Shown: piece by piece, positions 17,728 to 26,540 of the stretch
Layout: each line of letters starts with the position of its first letter
Position numbering within the stretch: position 1 is the stretch's first letter
Source: Streptomyces sp. CB02009
Lineage (GTDB): Bacteria; Actinomycetota; Actinomycetes; Streptomycetales; Streptomycetaceae
NCBI RefSeq assembly: GCF_001905825.1
Contig: NZ_LIVV01000010.1
Location: 124,001-188,000, forward strand
DNA length: 64,000 nucleotides
Direction of reading: 5' to 3'
Translations under genes and position numbers: made by a program
Notes under the pieces: model-generated
Told to the model about the DNA's origin: nothing
The model's input: the letters and a program-made list of their open reading frames with translations, nothing else
The model's database searches: none

Positions 17728-18369
17728 GTGACCGCACCTCTGACTCCGCCTCACCAGCCACCGCCGCACGACCCCGACTGGCCCCCGCCGCCCCCGCCGA
17801 TGCTGGGCCCGTCCGGGGACCGGATCACGGCGGCCGAGGTCCTTCAGGGCGTCCTGGTGACCCTCGTCTCGGCGATCGCCGGGGCGGTGCTCGGAGTGCT
17901 GTGGCTGAACCTGGCCCCGCGGGTCCTGCTCATCTCGGACGGCAAGGGCGTCTACCTCCGCAACTCGGAGGGGGAGGCGGCGATCGGCTCGGACGGAACG
18001 TTCGTCCTGCTCGCGCTGGCCTTCGGCGCGGTCGCCGCGCTCGTCGTCTTCCTCGCCCGCCGCAAGGGCGGTGTCCCGCTGGTGATCGGCCTCGCGCTCG
18101 GCGGCGTCCTGGGCTCGCTGCTCGCCTGGGGCCTCGGGACCTACTTCGGCCCCACGAGCGACGTCGTCGCCCACGCGAAGGCGGTCGGCCCCAACGTGGC
18201 CTTCGAGGCGCCGCTCGAACTGAACCTGGGGGCCGCCGCGATGCTGGCCTGGCCGCTCGCCGCGATGATCGTGCACCTGGGGCTCACGGCCCTCTTCGGC
18301 CCGCGCGACCCGGAGCCCGAGGCGTGGGACCAGCCGAAGGCGTACACGCCGGGTCCTGGCCGGAGCTGA
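17728..18369 (+). CDS. Membrane protein, DUF2567-like
   Basis: 213 residues: a Pro/His-rich cytoplasmic N-terminus, then four hydrophobic segments (near residues 34-58, 94-113, 118-138 and 168-190). The stretch between the first two carries LLISDGKGVYLRNSEGEAA, a soluble loop. The layout matches actinobacterial DUF2567 proteins of unknown function. It follows the permease gene by 34 bp but appears to have its own leaderless start. Convergent with the deacylase gene, with a 33-bp gap. Confidence 0.75.
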   Translation: MTAPLTPPHQPPPHDPDWPPPPPPMLGPSGDRITAAEVLQGVLVTLVSAIAGAVLGVLWLNLAPRVLLISDGKGVYLRNSEGEAAIGSDGTFVLLALAFGAVAALVVFLARRKGGVPLVIGLALGGVLGSLLAWGLGTYFGPTSDVVAHAKAVGPNVAFEAPLELNLGAAAMLAWPLAAMIVHLGLTALFGPRDPEPEAWDQPKAYTPGPGRS

Positions 18370-18402
18370 CGGCCCCGGCCGGTCGTCAGGCGCGCCCGGT
18401 CG

Positions 18403-18900
18403 TCAGGCGCGGCCGATCGGGGCCACGACCGCCGACGTGAGCGCGGCCAGGTCCCCGGGGGCGAGCTCCACCTCGAGGCCCCGCCGGCCCGCCGAGATGC
18501 AGATCGACGCGTGGTCCGAGGCGGAGGCGTCGAGGACCGTACGGAGCCGCTTGCGCTGGCCCAGCGGGGAGATGCCGCCCCGCACGTAGCCCGTGGTGCG
18601 CTCGGCCGCCGCCGGGTCCGCCATCGCCGCCCGCTTGCCGCCGACCGCCGAGGCCAGGGCCTTCAGGTCGAGCTGGCCGGCGACCGGGACCACCGCGACC
18701 GTCAGCTCGCCGTCGACGTCCGCCACCAGGGTCTTGAAGACCCGGTCCGGGGAGACGCCGAGGGCCTCGGCCGCCTCCTCGCCGTACGAGGGGGAGGACG
18801 GGTCGTGCTCGTACGCGTGCAGGGTGAACGGGGTGCCGGCCGCGGCCAGGGCCACCGTCGCCGGAGTGCCCCCGCTGTTCTTCTTCTGCTTCTTCGCCAC
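18403..18900 (-). CDS. ybaK: Cys-tRNA(Pro)/Cys-tRNA(Cys) deacylase
   Basis: 165 residues, the usual length for YbaK/EbsC. The body matches the family: a conserved VFKTLVADVDGELTVAVVP core, the KRAAMADPAAAERTTGYV segment and the GGISPLGQRKRLRTVLD loop. These enzymes clear cysteine mischarged on tRNA(Pro) in trans to ProRS. GTG 18900 has GAGGAAGAG upstream; the preceding gene on this strand ends 14 bp away, so the two are co-transcribed. Confidence 0.92.
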   Translation of the reverse strand: MAKKQKKNSGGTPATVALAAAGTPFTLHAYEHDPSSPSYGEEAAEALGVSPDRVFKTLVADVDGELTVAVVPVAGQLDLKALASAVGGKRAAMADPAAAERTTGYVRGGISPLGQRKRLRTVLDASASDHASICISAGRRGLEVELAPGDLAALTSAVVAPIGRA

Positions 18901-18914
18901 GCGCGCGCTCTTCC

Positions 18915-19652
18915 TCAGTTCGGGTATGTCGGGGCCTGCGTCAGGTCCACCACCGGCAGCGACGGCAGATGCCGGAGGACCGCCGTCTCCGCGCGCAGCA
19001 GCGCCAGCTCCTCGCGCAGCCGGGTCGCCGTGTCCGGGGCCTGCAGCAGCCGCTGCTTCGACGGCGTGTCGAGCACCGCCGCGGCCGCGACCAGGTACGA
19101 CACCACCGAGGGGTCGTCCGGCAGCTCGCTCGTGGTCAGCGAGCGCTCGCGCGCCCCGGCCAGCCGCTTCTGGTAGCTGCGGAAGGCCCGCAGCACGCCC
19201 TCCGCGAGGCTGCCGGCCTCCTCGCCCTGCTCCTCGGGGATCTCCTCGACCTCGGCGACCAGGAACGGCCCGCTCGCGTCGACGGACAGCAGCTTCACCC
19301 GGGTCGTCCCGGTGACCGTCACCTCGAAGCTGCCGTCGGCGCGCTCCCGGATCTGCACCGCGTCGGCGACGCAGCCGACCCGGTGGAAGGACTGGATGGG
19401 GTCGGAGCCGAAGCCCGCGGCCGGGCCCTTCTCCGGCAGCGCCGTCTGGTCCGGCATGCCGGGGGCCGTCGGGGCCACCTCGCGGCCGTCGCGGATGGCG
19501 ACGACGGCGAAGCGGCGCGGCTCCGCGTCGTCGATCGTGAGCAGCTCGCGCATCATGGCGCGATAACGCTCCTCGAAGACGTTCAGCGGCAGCACGAGGC
19601 CCGGAAACAGCACCGCGTTGAGCGGGAAGAGAGGCAGGCGAGCGGTGGTCAC
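18915..19652 (-). CDS. LON peptidase substrate-binding-domain protein
   Basis: 245 residues starting VTTARLPLFPLNAVLFPGLVL, the hallmark of the N-terminal LON domain (here without the ATPase or protease domains). The second half (YQKRLAGARER… to the end) is helical. Such stand-alone LON proteins are common in actinobacteria; their role, perhaps substrate selection or adaptor activity, is not established. I use GTG 19652 because the upstream gene ends at 19663 and a -10-like TAGGCT precedes it by 7 nt, though the frame stays open further upstream. Confidence 0.88.
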   Translation of the reverse strand: MTTARLPLFPLNAVLFPGLVLPLNVFEERYRAMMRELLTIDDAEPRRFAVVAIRDGREVAPTAPGMPDQTALPEKGPAAGFGSDPIQSFHRVGCVADAVQIRERADGSFEVTVTGTTRVKLLSVDASGPFLVAEVEEIPEEQGEEAGSLAEGVLRAFRSYQKRLAGARERSLTTSELPDDPSVVSYLVAAAAVLDTPSKQRLLQAPDTATRLREELALLRAETAVLRHLPSLPVVDLTQAPTYPN

Positions 19653-19659
19653 AGCGGTC

Positions 19660-19665
19660 AGCCTA
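19660..19665 (-). promoter_or_regulatory. Candidate -10 for a leaderless LON-domain transcript
   Basis: On the minus strand TAGGCT, 7 nt before GTG 19652, overlapping the stop of the upstream gene. Confidence 0.4.
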
Positions 19666-20742
19666 GTGGCCGCCGGGCCCGTCCCGTCCGGCCCGTCCCC
19701 CTCCGGTGTCCCAGAGAGGGGTCCGGCGGGCCAGCTCGGTCCTGACCGTGTCCCGTGCGGCGAGGAACCGGAGCAGCGGATCCCCCCTGCCCGGGCGGAC
19801 CCGGGAGCCCGCAGGAGGGTCCTCCCGTACAGGTCCCCGCCCGGCTCCCCACGGGAAGGAGGTCGCGTGGACCCCGATCCGGCCGAACTCCTCCCGGGCC
19901 TCCTCCCAGCGGGCCCGCTCCACCAGGACGTACGCCAGCAGGTTGCGGACCTCGGCGGGCCACGGGTCGCCGGACGGGAAGACCGCCGACAGGGCCAGGG
20001 CCCGGTCCGCCGCCCGGTCGGTCCGCGCCCCCGGCACGGACGGGTCCCGGTCCGGCGCCACCCGGAGCAGGTCATGGGCGGCGCGGACCGGCAGCGCCCG
20101 GACGAGCGAGTCCGGGGCGGCGTCGTCGGCCGCCTGCTCGGCGAAGTCGAAGGCGGCCCGGTGCGAGCCGTACCACTGCGCCGACAGGTACTTGAGCGCC
20201 GCGACGTGGCAGCCGTAGTGGTGCGGGGAGCGGCGCACCGCCTGCTCCCAGAGCGACTCGAAGACGGCGGGCCCGGCGTGCGCCCCGCGCGCGTGGTCCA
20301 GGGCGAGCCGCCACGGCACCGGGTCGCGCGGGGCCTCCTCGGCCATCTCCCGGATCACCGGTGCGAGTTCCCGCAGCCGCTCGGCCCGCGCGGGCGACTC
20401 CCAGGCCCGGCGGACCGCTAGCTGCGCGGTGACGAGCAGGGCGTCGGGGTCGCGGGGCGCGGCGGAGAGCCAGTGGTTCAGCCACCCGTCCCTGCTGTAC
20501 GCGAAGGTGGCGAGCCGGGTGACGTACCGGTCGCGGTCCTCCCACTCGCCGGCGTCCCGCGTGGTGGCGAGCAGCTTCGCCGCGGGCTCCGGGTCGGCGA
20601 GCGCGGCGGCGACCAGGGCGGGGGCGAGCCGCTCGTCCGGGGCGTCGAGCAGCACGTCGTCGTCCGGCACGAACCCGGCGGCGATCCGCGGGGCGTGCCG
20701 GGCCGAACGAACGGCGCCCCTCAGGGCTCGGAGCAAGGACAT
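19663..20742 (-). CDS. Hypothetical protein, helical-repeat (TPR-like) composition
   Basis: 359 residues, rich in Ala, Arg and Leu, mostly predicted helical with repeated tryptophan-containing segments (WEDRDRYVTRLATFAYSRDGW, DPVPWRLALDHARG, RARWEEAREEFGRIG), suggestive of TPR-type repeats. I do not recognise a family function. The C-terminal ~40 residues are Gly/Arg-rich and probably disordered. It is the first gene of a minus-strand cluster with the LON-domain and YbaK genes. Confidence 0.75.
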   Translation of the reverse strand: MSLLRALRGAVRSARHAPRIAAGFVPDDDVLLDAPDERLAPALVAAALADPEPAAKLLATTRDAGEWEDRDRYVTRLATFAYSRDGWLNHWLSAAPRDPDALLVTAQLAVRRAWESPARAERLRELAPVIREMAEEAPRDPVPWRLALDHARGAHAGPAVFESLWEQAVRRSPHHYGCHVAALKYLSAQWYGSHRAAFDFAEQAADDAAPDSLVRALPVRAAHDLLRVAPDRDPSVPGARTDRAADRALALSAVFPSGDPWPAEVRNLLAYVLVERARWEEAREEFGRIGVHATSFPWGAGRGPVREDPPAGSRVRPGRGDPLLRFLAARDTVRTELARRTPLWDTGGGRAGRDGPGGH

Positions 20743-20853
20743 GGTGCGACGTATTGTCCCCCGACGCCCGCCTTCGCGGCAGCCGGTCTCACCCCCTGCT
20801 CACCAAACCTTCGCGGCAGCACGACGCCTCCACCGATCCTCCGCCGCGCCGCC

Positions 20854-22458
20854 TCACCCCCTGCTCAGCAGCCGGGTCGCCCCCGCCGCCACCGTCGTCG
20901 CCAGGATCCAGCCCAGCAGGATCAGCACCGCCGCCGCCCACTGCCATATCCCCTCCAGGCGCCAGTAGCCGTCCTGGCCGAGGTTGATCACCGGGAGCAG
21001 CAGGTCGAGCGCGTACAGCGGGCCGTTCCACGCGGGGGCCTCCTCCGCCTTCAGCGGTATCGGCCGGTAGTGGGAGAAGGCCACCGTGCCCGCCGCCCAC
21101 AGGACGGCCATCCACAGCGCCGCCCGGCCGGGCCGGTAGCCGTAGGCCACGGTCCAGTCCTGGAGGTAGCCCCAGAGCTTCCCCGCCACCGGCAGGGTCT
21201 CGCGTCTGCGCCGCTGCTTGGCCAGCAGCACCTCGCGGGCGTCGGCGTCCTCCCCGCTGGCGCGCAGCACGGTCGCCAGCCGCTCGTACGGCTCGGGGGC
21301 GTACTCCGGGGTCGCCGCCGCCACCCACTCCAGGCGCCGGGCCAGCGGGAAGTGCCCGTACGGCACGAGGTTCTCGTAGGCGAAGCCGCCCATCGCGAGC
21401 CCGCCGGGTCCCGGCCAGCTGGTCGACAGGTCGATCAGGGTGACGACCTTCGCGCCGTTGAGCACGACGCGGCCCTCCTCCGGCCGCTCGCCGTTGAACC
21501 GGAGCTCCGGGGTGACGATCCGGCGCAGCGAGACCTCCTCCCGGCGCGCCCCGCTCAGCAGGAACCGGGCGTGGTGCAGGTCCACCGCGTCACCGAAGCG
21601 GCCGTCGTCGAGCCGCACCCCGCCGTGGAACTCGACCGGCTTGCGGTGGGCGCCCTGGGCGGGCGTCACCCCGTACGGCGGGGTGGCCGTGCTCTGTCCC
21701 GCGGTGTCCGACTCCTCGTACACCCAGGCCGCGTTCAGATAGAGCGAGCGCTCCACCGTCAGCTGCGGCGCGTTGAGCGCGCGGCGGCCCTGCGCGCCGC
21801 GCAGCACGCTGCCCCGGAGGCTCAGCGACACGCCGATCTTCGCCCCGCGCAGGCTCAGCTCCCCGTGCGTCTCGATCAGCTCGGCCTGGAGGTCCTGGGC
21901 GACCACCAGGCCGTCCGCGGTGATGGCCCGGCCGCGCCGGTCCGGCCACACCTGGATCTGGTTGACGAGCAGGTCCGTGCCGATCTGCGCGTCGGTGAGC
22001 CGGATGCCCCACCGCACCCGGCAGCGCGGCAGATGCAGGTCCCCCTCGGTGTGCAGCCGGGCCGCCTCCAGCCGCGGCAGCGCGCACTCGACCATCCGCA
22101 GCGTGCCGAACCTGGCCTCCGGCAGCACCACCTCGCCGTCGAACCGGCAGCCGTGCAGCTCGACGTACGGCCCTATCGTCCCGCCCGCCAGGTTCAGCAC
22201 GCCGGTGATCCGCACCCCGCGCAGCTTCAGCGCGGCCACCCGCCCGGACCGGGCCGGCGGCCCGGCGAGCAGCAGCAGCGCCACCACATCGGCGCGGACG
22301 CTCCGCTCCTCCCCCCAGTCCCGTGCCCCGAAGGGGTCGTCCCGCTCCGCGACCCCCTCCGTCAGATCGCACGTCCTGCCGACGACGAACGCCCGCCACA
22401 CGGCCCGCTCCGGGCCCGTGAGACCGTCCGGCATCCCGTCCTCGTGCGGCTCGGTCAC
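20854..22458 (-). CDS. Pentapeptide-repeat-like protein with C-terminal membrane segments
   Basis: 534 residues. Residues ~50-290 contain many short repeats with alternating hydrophobic positions (LKLRGVRITGVLNLAGG, VELHGCRFDGEVVLPEARF), the look of a right-handed beta-helix. The C-terminus has two hydrophobic segments (AALWMAVLWAAGTVAFSHY and WAAAVLILLGWILATTVAAGA) flanking a short loop, pore-like in layout. From memory, homologues in Streptomyces are labelled membrane-associated oxidoreductase, but I see no nucleotide-binding motif to support that. GTG 22458 follows GAGGGGGG. Divergent from the his operon. Confidence 0.75.
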   Translation of the reverse strand: MTEPHEDGMPDGLTGPERAVWRAFVVGRTCDLTEGVAERDDPFGARDWGEERSVRADVVALLLLAGPPARSGRVAALKLRGVRITGVLNLAGGTIGPYVELHGCRFDGEVVLPEARFGTLRMVECALPRLEAARLHTEGDLHLPRCRVRWGIRLTDAQIGTDLLVNQIQVWPDRRGRAITADGLVVAQDLQAELIETHGELSLRGAKIGVSLSLRGSVLRGAQGRRALNAPQLTVERSLYLNAAWVYEESDTAGQSTATPPYGVTPAQGAHRKPVEFHGGVRLDDGRFGDAVDLHHARFLLSGARREEVSLRRIVTPELRFNGERPEEGRVVLNGAKVVTLIDLSTSWPGPGGLAMGGFAYENLVPYGHFPLARRLEWVAAATPEYAPEPYERLATVLRASGEDADAREVLLAKQRRRRETLPVAGKLWGYLQDWTVAYGYRPGRAALWMAVLWAAGTVAFSHYRPIPLKAEEAPAWNGPLYALDLLLPVINLGQDGYWRLEGIWQWAAAVLILLGWILATTVAAGATRLLSRG

Positions 22459-22613
22459 TGCCGCCCCCCTCGCTTTCCACGATCCGCTCGCACGATTCCG
22501 CGATTCCGGTTTCGATCGGTTTCCGGTGCCCCGTGGATTCGTACAGCCGTTCTTCCCGCTGAGTGACGGGCTGAACGCTAACGGTCAGGAGTGGCGACAA
22601 GACGCCAGTGTGG

Positions 22614-22666
22614 CCCGTATCAGCCATTGATACGGGCGACCGGCGCTGTGGGCCGTCTGCGAGAAT
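22614..22666 (+). promoter_or_regulatory. his operon promoter region: palindrome and candidate -10
   Basis: A perfect 9-bp inverted repeat (CCCGTATCA 22614-22622, TGATACGGG 22628-22636) lies about 40 bp ahead of hisD. GAGAAT (22661-22666) stands exactly 6 nt before GTG 22673, with no ribosome binding site: the leaderless pattern. The palindrome would be centred near -48 and could bind a regulator or form an RNA hairpin for upstream transcripts. No His-rich leader peptide was seen here. Confidence 0.5.
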
Positions 22667-22672
22667 TGACCC

Positions 22673-24016
22673 GTGATCTCTCGAATCGATCTGCGCGGCG
22701 AGGCCCTCCCCGAGGGTTCCGCCCTGCGCGACCTGCTGCCCCGTGCCGAGTTCGACGTGGAAGCCGCCCTGGAGACGGTGCGGCCGATCTGCGAGGACGT
22801 CAGGCATCATGGCGCGGCCGCGGTGATCGACTACGGGGAGAAATTCGACGGCGTCCGCGTCCCGTCGCTGCGCGTGCCCGCCGAGGCGATCACCCGCGCC
22901 CTCGACGAGCTCGACCCGGCCGTCCGCGCCGCCCTCGACGAGTCCATCCGGCGCGCCCGCCTCGTCCACCGCGAGCAGCGCCGCACCACCCACACCACCC
23001 AGGTCGTCCCCGGCGGCACGGTCACCGAGAAGTGGATCCCGGTCGAGCGCGTCGGTCTGTACGTGCCGGGCGGCCGCTCGGTCTACCCGTCCTCCGTCGT
23101 GATGAACGTCGTCCCGGCCCAGGAGGCCGGCGTCGAGGGCGTGGCCATCGCCTCGCCCCCGCAGAAGGAGTTCGGCGGGCTTCCGCACCCGACGATCCTC
23201 GCCGCCTGCGCCCTGCTCGGCGTCGACGAGGTGTACGCCGCCGGCGGCGCCCAGGCCGTCGCCATGTTCGCGTACGGCACGGAGGGGACGGACGGCGAGC
23301 CCGGCTGCGCCCCCGTCAACCTGGTCACCGGCCCCGGCAACATCTACGTGGCCGCGGCCAAGCGCCTCCTCAAGGGCCGGATCGGCATCGACGCCGAGGC
23401 CGGCCCGACGGAGATCGCGATCCTCGCGGACTCCACCGCCGACCCCGTGCACGTCGCCGCCGACCTCATCAGCCAGGCCGAGCACGACCCGATGGCCGCC
23501 TCCGTCCTCGTCACCGACTCGGACGAGCTGGCCGCCGCCACCGAGGCCGAGCTGAAGACCCAGGTCGCCGCCTCCAAGCACGTCGACGACCGGATCGTCC
23601 CGGCCCTGGCGGGACGCCAGTCCGCGATCGTCCTCGTCCGCGACCTGGCCGACGGCCTCAAGGTCGTCGACGCGTACGGCGCCGAGCACCTGGAGATCCA
23701 GACCCGTGACGCGGCGGCCGTCGCCGACCGGGTCCGCAACGCCGGCGCGATCTTCGTCGGCCCCTGGGCGCCCGTCTCCCTCGGCGACTACTGCGCGGGC
23801 TCCAACCACGTCCTGCCCACCGGCGGCTGCGCCTGCCACTCCTCGGGCCTCTCCGTGCAGTCCTTCCTGCGCGGGGTGCACATCGTGGACTACACGCGCG
23901 ACGCGCTCGCCGACGTCGCCCACCACGTGGTGACCCTCGCCGAGGCGGAGGACCTCCCCGCCCACGGCGCGGCGATCAAGGCCAGGTTCGGATGGAAGGT
24001 GCCGGAGACCAAGTGA
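22673..24016 (+). CDS. hisD: Histidinol dehydrogenase
   Basis: 447 residues. HisD catalyses the last two NAD-dependent oxidations, L-histidinol to L-histidine. Family segments are clear: EKWIPVERVGLYVPGG, GPGNIYVAAAKRLL, AGPTEIAILAD, the zinc-site SQAEHDP, GAEHLEIQT and SNHVLPTGG. First gene of the operon; its TGA overlaps the hisC GTG (GTGA). No ribosome binding site precedes GTG 22673, consistent with a leaderless mRNA starting at the start codon. Confidence 0.98.
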   Translation: MISRIDLRGEALPEGSALRDLLPRAEFDVEAALETVRPICEDVRHHGAAAVIDYGEKFDGVRVPSLRVPAEAITRALDELDPAVRAALDESIRRARLVHREQRRTTHTTQVVPGGTVTEKWIPVERVGLYVPGGRSVYPSSVVMNVVPAQEAGVEGVAIASPPQKEFGGLPHPTILAACALLGVDEVYAAGGAQAVAMFAYGTEGTDGEPGCAPVNLVTGPGNIYVAAAKRLLKGRIGIDAEAGPTEIAILADSTADPVHVAADLISQAEHDPMAASVLVTDSDELAAATEAELKTQVAASKHVDDRIVPALAGRQSAIVLVRDLADGLKVVDAYGAEHLEIQTRDAAAVADRVRNAGAIFVGPWAPVSLGDYCAGSNHVLPTGGCACHSSGLSVQSFLRGVHIVDYTRDALADVAHHVVTLAEAEDLPAHGAAIKARFGWKVPETK

Positions 24017-25137
24017 CCGGAATCAGCGATCGATCCCCTTGGGACGAGCTCCCCGTCCGGGACGAGCTGAAGGGCAAGTCCCCCTACGGAGCGCCCCAGC
24101 TCGACGTCCCCGTCCAGCTGAACACCAACGAGAACCCGTACCCGCTGCCCGAGCCGCTCGTGGCCCGCATCGCGGAGCGCGTCGCCGAGGCCGCCCGCGG
24201 CCTCAACCGCTACCCCGACCGGGACGCGGTCGAGCTCCGCACCGAGCTCGCCCGCTACCTCACCCGGACCGGCGGGCACCCGGTCGCCCTGGAGAACGTC
24301 TGGGCGGCCAACGGGTCCAACGAGGTCCTCCAGCAGCTGCTGCAGACCTTCGGCGGCCCGGGGCGCACCGCGATCGGCTTCGAGCCCTCGTACTCGATGC
24401 ACGCGCTGATCGCCCGCGGCACCGGCACCGGCTGGATCTCCGGCCCGCGCGGCGAGGACTTCACCCTCGACGTGGCGGCGGCCGTCGCGGCGATCACCGA
24501 GAACCGGCCCGACGTCGTGTTCATCACCTCGCCCAACAACCCCACCGGCACCGCCGTCGAGGCCGACACCGTCCTCGCCCTGTACGAGGCGGCGCAGGCG
24601 GCCAAGCCGTCCCTGGTCGTCGTGGACGAGGCGTACGTGGAGTTCAGCCACCGGGACTCGCTGCTGCCCCTCATCGAGGGCCGCCCGAACCTGGTGGTCT
24701 CCCGGACCATGTCCAAGGCCTTCGGCGCCGCCGGACTGCGGCTCGGCTACCTCGCCGCCCACCCGGCCGTGGTCGACGCCGTCCAGCTGGTCCGGCTGCC
24801 GTACCACCTCTCCGCCGTCACCCAGGCGACCGCGCTCGCCGCCCTGGAGCACACCGACACCCTCCTCGGGTACGTCGAGCAGCTCAAGGCCGAGCGCGAC
24901 CGGCTCGTCACCGAGCTGCGCGGGATCGGCTACGAGGTCACCGATTCGGACGCCAACTTCGTGCAGTTCGGGAAGTTCCCCGACACGCACGCGGCCTGGC
25001 AGCGGATCCTCGACCGGGGCGTCCTGGTCCGGGACAACGGCGTACCGGGATGGCTGCGGGTCACCGCCGGCACCCCCGAAGAGAACGACGCGTTCCTCGA
25101 CGCGGTTCGTGAATTGATGAAGGAGCAGGAGCGATGA
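24013..25137 (+). CDS. hisC: Histidinol-phosphate aminotransferase
   Basis: 374 residues, PLP-dependent class II-like fold. NTNENPYPLPEP at the N-terminus, SPNNPTGTAVE in the core, and SRTMSKAFGAAGLRLGY with the PLP-binding Lys near residue 235 identify HisC. It converts imidazole-acetol phosphate plus glutamate to histidinol phosphate. GTG 24013 overlaps hisD by 4 nt, which decides the start over an in-frame ATG at 23992. The TGA overlaps the ATG of hisB. Confidence 0.97.
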   Translation: MTGISDRSPWDELPVRDELKGKSPYGAPQLDVPVQLNTNENPYPLPEPLVARIAERVAEAARGLNRYPDRDAVELRTELARYLTRTGGHPVALENVWAANGSNEVLQQLLQTFGGPGRTAIGFEPSYSMHALIARGTGTGWISGPRGEDFTLDVAAAVAAITENRPDVVFITSPNNPTGTAVEADTVLALYEAAQAAKPSLVVVDEAYVEFSHRDSLLPLIEGRPNLVVSRTMSKAFGAAGLRLGYLAAHPAVVDAVQLVRLPYHLSAVTQATALAALEHTDTLLGYVEQLKAERDRLVTELRGIGYEVTDSDANFVQFGKFPDTHAAWQRILDRGVLVRDNGVPGWLRVTAGTPEENDAFLDAVRELMKEQER

Positions 25138-25727
25138 GCCGCGTAGGCCGCGTAGAGCGCACCACCAAGGAGACCTCCGTCGTCGTCGAGATCGACCTCG
25201 ACGGCACCGGAAAGGTCGACGTGTCGACCGGGGTCGGGTTCTACGACCACATGCTCGACCAGCTCGGCCGGCACGGTCTGTTCGACCTCACCGTCAAGAC
25301 CGACGGCGACCTGCACATCGACTCGCACCACACCATCGAGGACACCGCCCTCGCCCTCGGCGCCGCCTTCAAGCAGGCCCTCGGCGACAAGGTCGGCATC
25401 TACCGCTTCGGCAACTGCACCGTCCCGCTGGACGAGTCGCTCGCCCAGGTGACCGTCGACCTCTCCGGCCGCCCGTACCTCGTGCACACCGAGCCCGAGA
25501 ACATGGCGCCGATGATCGGCTCGTACGACACGACGATGACCCGGCACATCTTCGAGTCCTTCGTCGCCCAGGCCCAGATCGCGCTGCACATCCACGTGCC
25601 GTACGGGCGCAACGCCCACCACATCGTGGAGTGCCAGTTCAAGGCCTTCGCCCGCGCCCTCCGCTACGCCTCCGAGCGTGACCCGCGCGCTGCCGGAATC
25701 CTCCCCTCCACGAAGGGCGCGCTCTGA
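25134..25727 (+). CDS. hisB: Imidazoleglycerol-phosphate dehydratase
   Basis: 197 residues, a monofunctional dehydratase without the phosphatase domain of enterobacterial HisB. The paired metal-binding motifs are present: FYDHMLDQLGRHG, DSHHTIED, and HHIVECQFKAFARAL. It forms a 24-mer with manganese sites in characterised relatives. ATG 25134 overlaps hisC (ATGA). Two bases separate its stop from the GTG of the small membrane protein gene. Confidence 0.97.
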   Translation: MSRVGRVERTTKETSVVVEIDLDGTGKVDVSTGVGFYDHMLDQLGRHGLFDLTVKTDGDLHIDSHHTIEDTALALGAAFKQALGDKVGIYRFGNCTVPLDESLAQVTVDLSGRPYLVHTEPENMAPMIGSYDTTMTRHIFESFVAQAQIALHIHVPYGRNAHHIVECQFKAFARALRYASERDPRAAGILPSTKGAL

Positions 25728-25729
25728 TC

Positions 25730-25894
25730 GTGAACGGCCTCTCCACCATCCTCATCGTCGTCGGGCTGTTCCTGCTCGGCGGCATCTACTCCTTCGTCAA
25801 GCAGCAGATGCCCAAGGGCCTCATCGCGCTCGTCGCCTTCGGCGCCGCGATGTGCCTGGTCGCCGGTGTGCTGCGGCTGGACGTGTGGGCATGA
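25730..25894 (+). CDS. 54-residue membrane protein inside the his operon
   Basis: An ORF too short for usual cut-offs, starting GTG 25730, 2 nt after hisB, and ending TGA 25892-25894, which overlaps the hisH ATG (ATGA). The product has two hydrophobic segments: TILIVVGLFLLGGIYSFV, then a short basic loop QQMPKG, then LIALVAFGAAMCLVAGVL. High third-position GC and exact coupling to both neighbours argue that it is translated. No known family; it could tether or modulate His enzymes at the membrane, or be unrelated to histidine. Confidence 0.85.
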   Translation: MNGLSTILIVVGLFLLGGIYSFVKQQMPKGLIALVAFGAAMCLVAGVLRLDVWA

Positions 25895-26538
25895 CCGCGA
25901 GCACCCCCAGGAAGGTCGTCGTCTTCGACTACGGCTTCGGCAACGTGCGCTCGGCCGAGCGCGCCCTCGCCCGGGTCGGCGCCGACGTCGAGATCACCCG
26001 CGACTACGACACCGCGATGAACGCGGACGGACTCCTCGTCCCCGGCGTCGGCGCCTTCTCCGCCTGCATGCAGGGGCTGAAGGACGCGCGCGGCGACTGG
26101 ATCATCGGCCGCCGGCTCTCCGGCGGCCGCCCGGTCATGGGCATCTGCGTCGGCATGCAGATCCTCTTCGCGCACGGCTTCGAGCACGGCGTGGAGAGCG
26201 AGGGCCTCGACGAGTGGCCCGGTACGGTCGAACCGTTGAACGCCCCCGTCGTCCCCCACATGGGCTGGAACACGGTCGAAGCGCCGCAGGACACCGAGAT
26301 GTTCGCGGACCTCGACGCCGACGCCCGGTTCTACTTCGTGCACTCCTACGCGGTGCGCGAGTGGACCCTCGAAGTCGGCAACAAGAACATCCGCGCCCCC
26401 AAGGTCACCTGGGCCACCCACGGCGAGCCCTTCGTCGCCGCCGTCGAGAACGGCGCCCTGTGGGCCACCCAGTTCCACCCCGAGAAGTCCGGCGACGCCG
26501 GAGCCCAGCTCCTCACCAATTGGATCGAGACCCTCTGA
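25891..26538 (+). CDS. hisH: Imidazole glycerol phosphate synthase, glutaminase subunit
   Basis: 215 residues, class I glutamine amidotransferase. The nucleophile Cys is in MGICVGMQILF and the His-Glu pair in TQFHPEKSG; GVGAFSACMQ is the oxyanion strand region. It hydrolyses glutamine and passes ammonia to HisF. The ATG 25891 overlaps the small membrane protein gene and is favoured over longer in-frame readings through hisB. Only 2 nt separate it from priA. Confidence 0.96.
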   Translation: MTASTPRKVVVFDYGFGNVRSAERALARVGADVEITRDYDTAMNADGLLVPGVGAFSACMQGLKDARGDWIIGRRLSGGRPVMGICVGMQILFAHGFEHGVESEGLDEWPGTVEPLNAPVVPHMGWNTVEAPQDTEMFADLDADARFYFVHSYAVREWTLEVGNKNIRAPKVTWATHGEPFVAAVENGALWATQFHPEKSGDAGAQLLTNWIETL

Positions 26539-26540
26539 TC

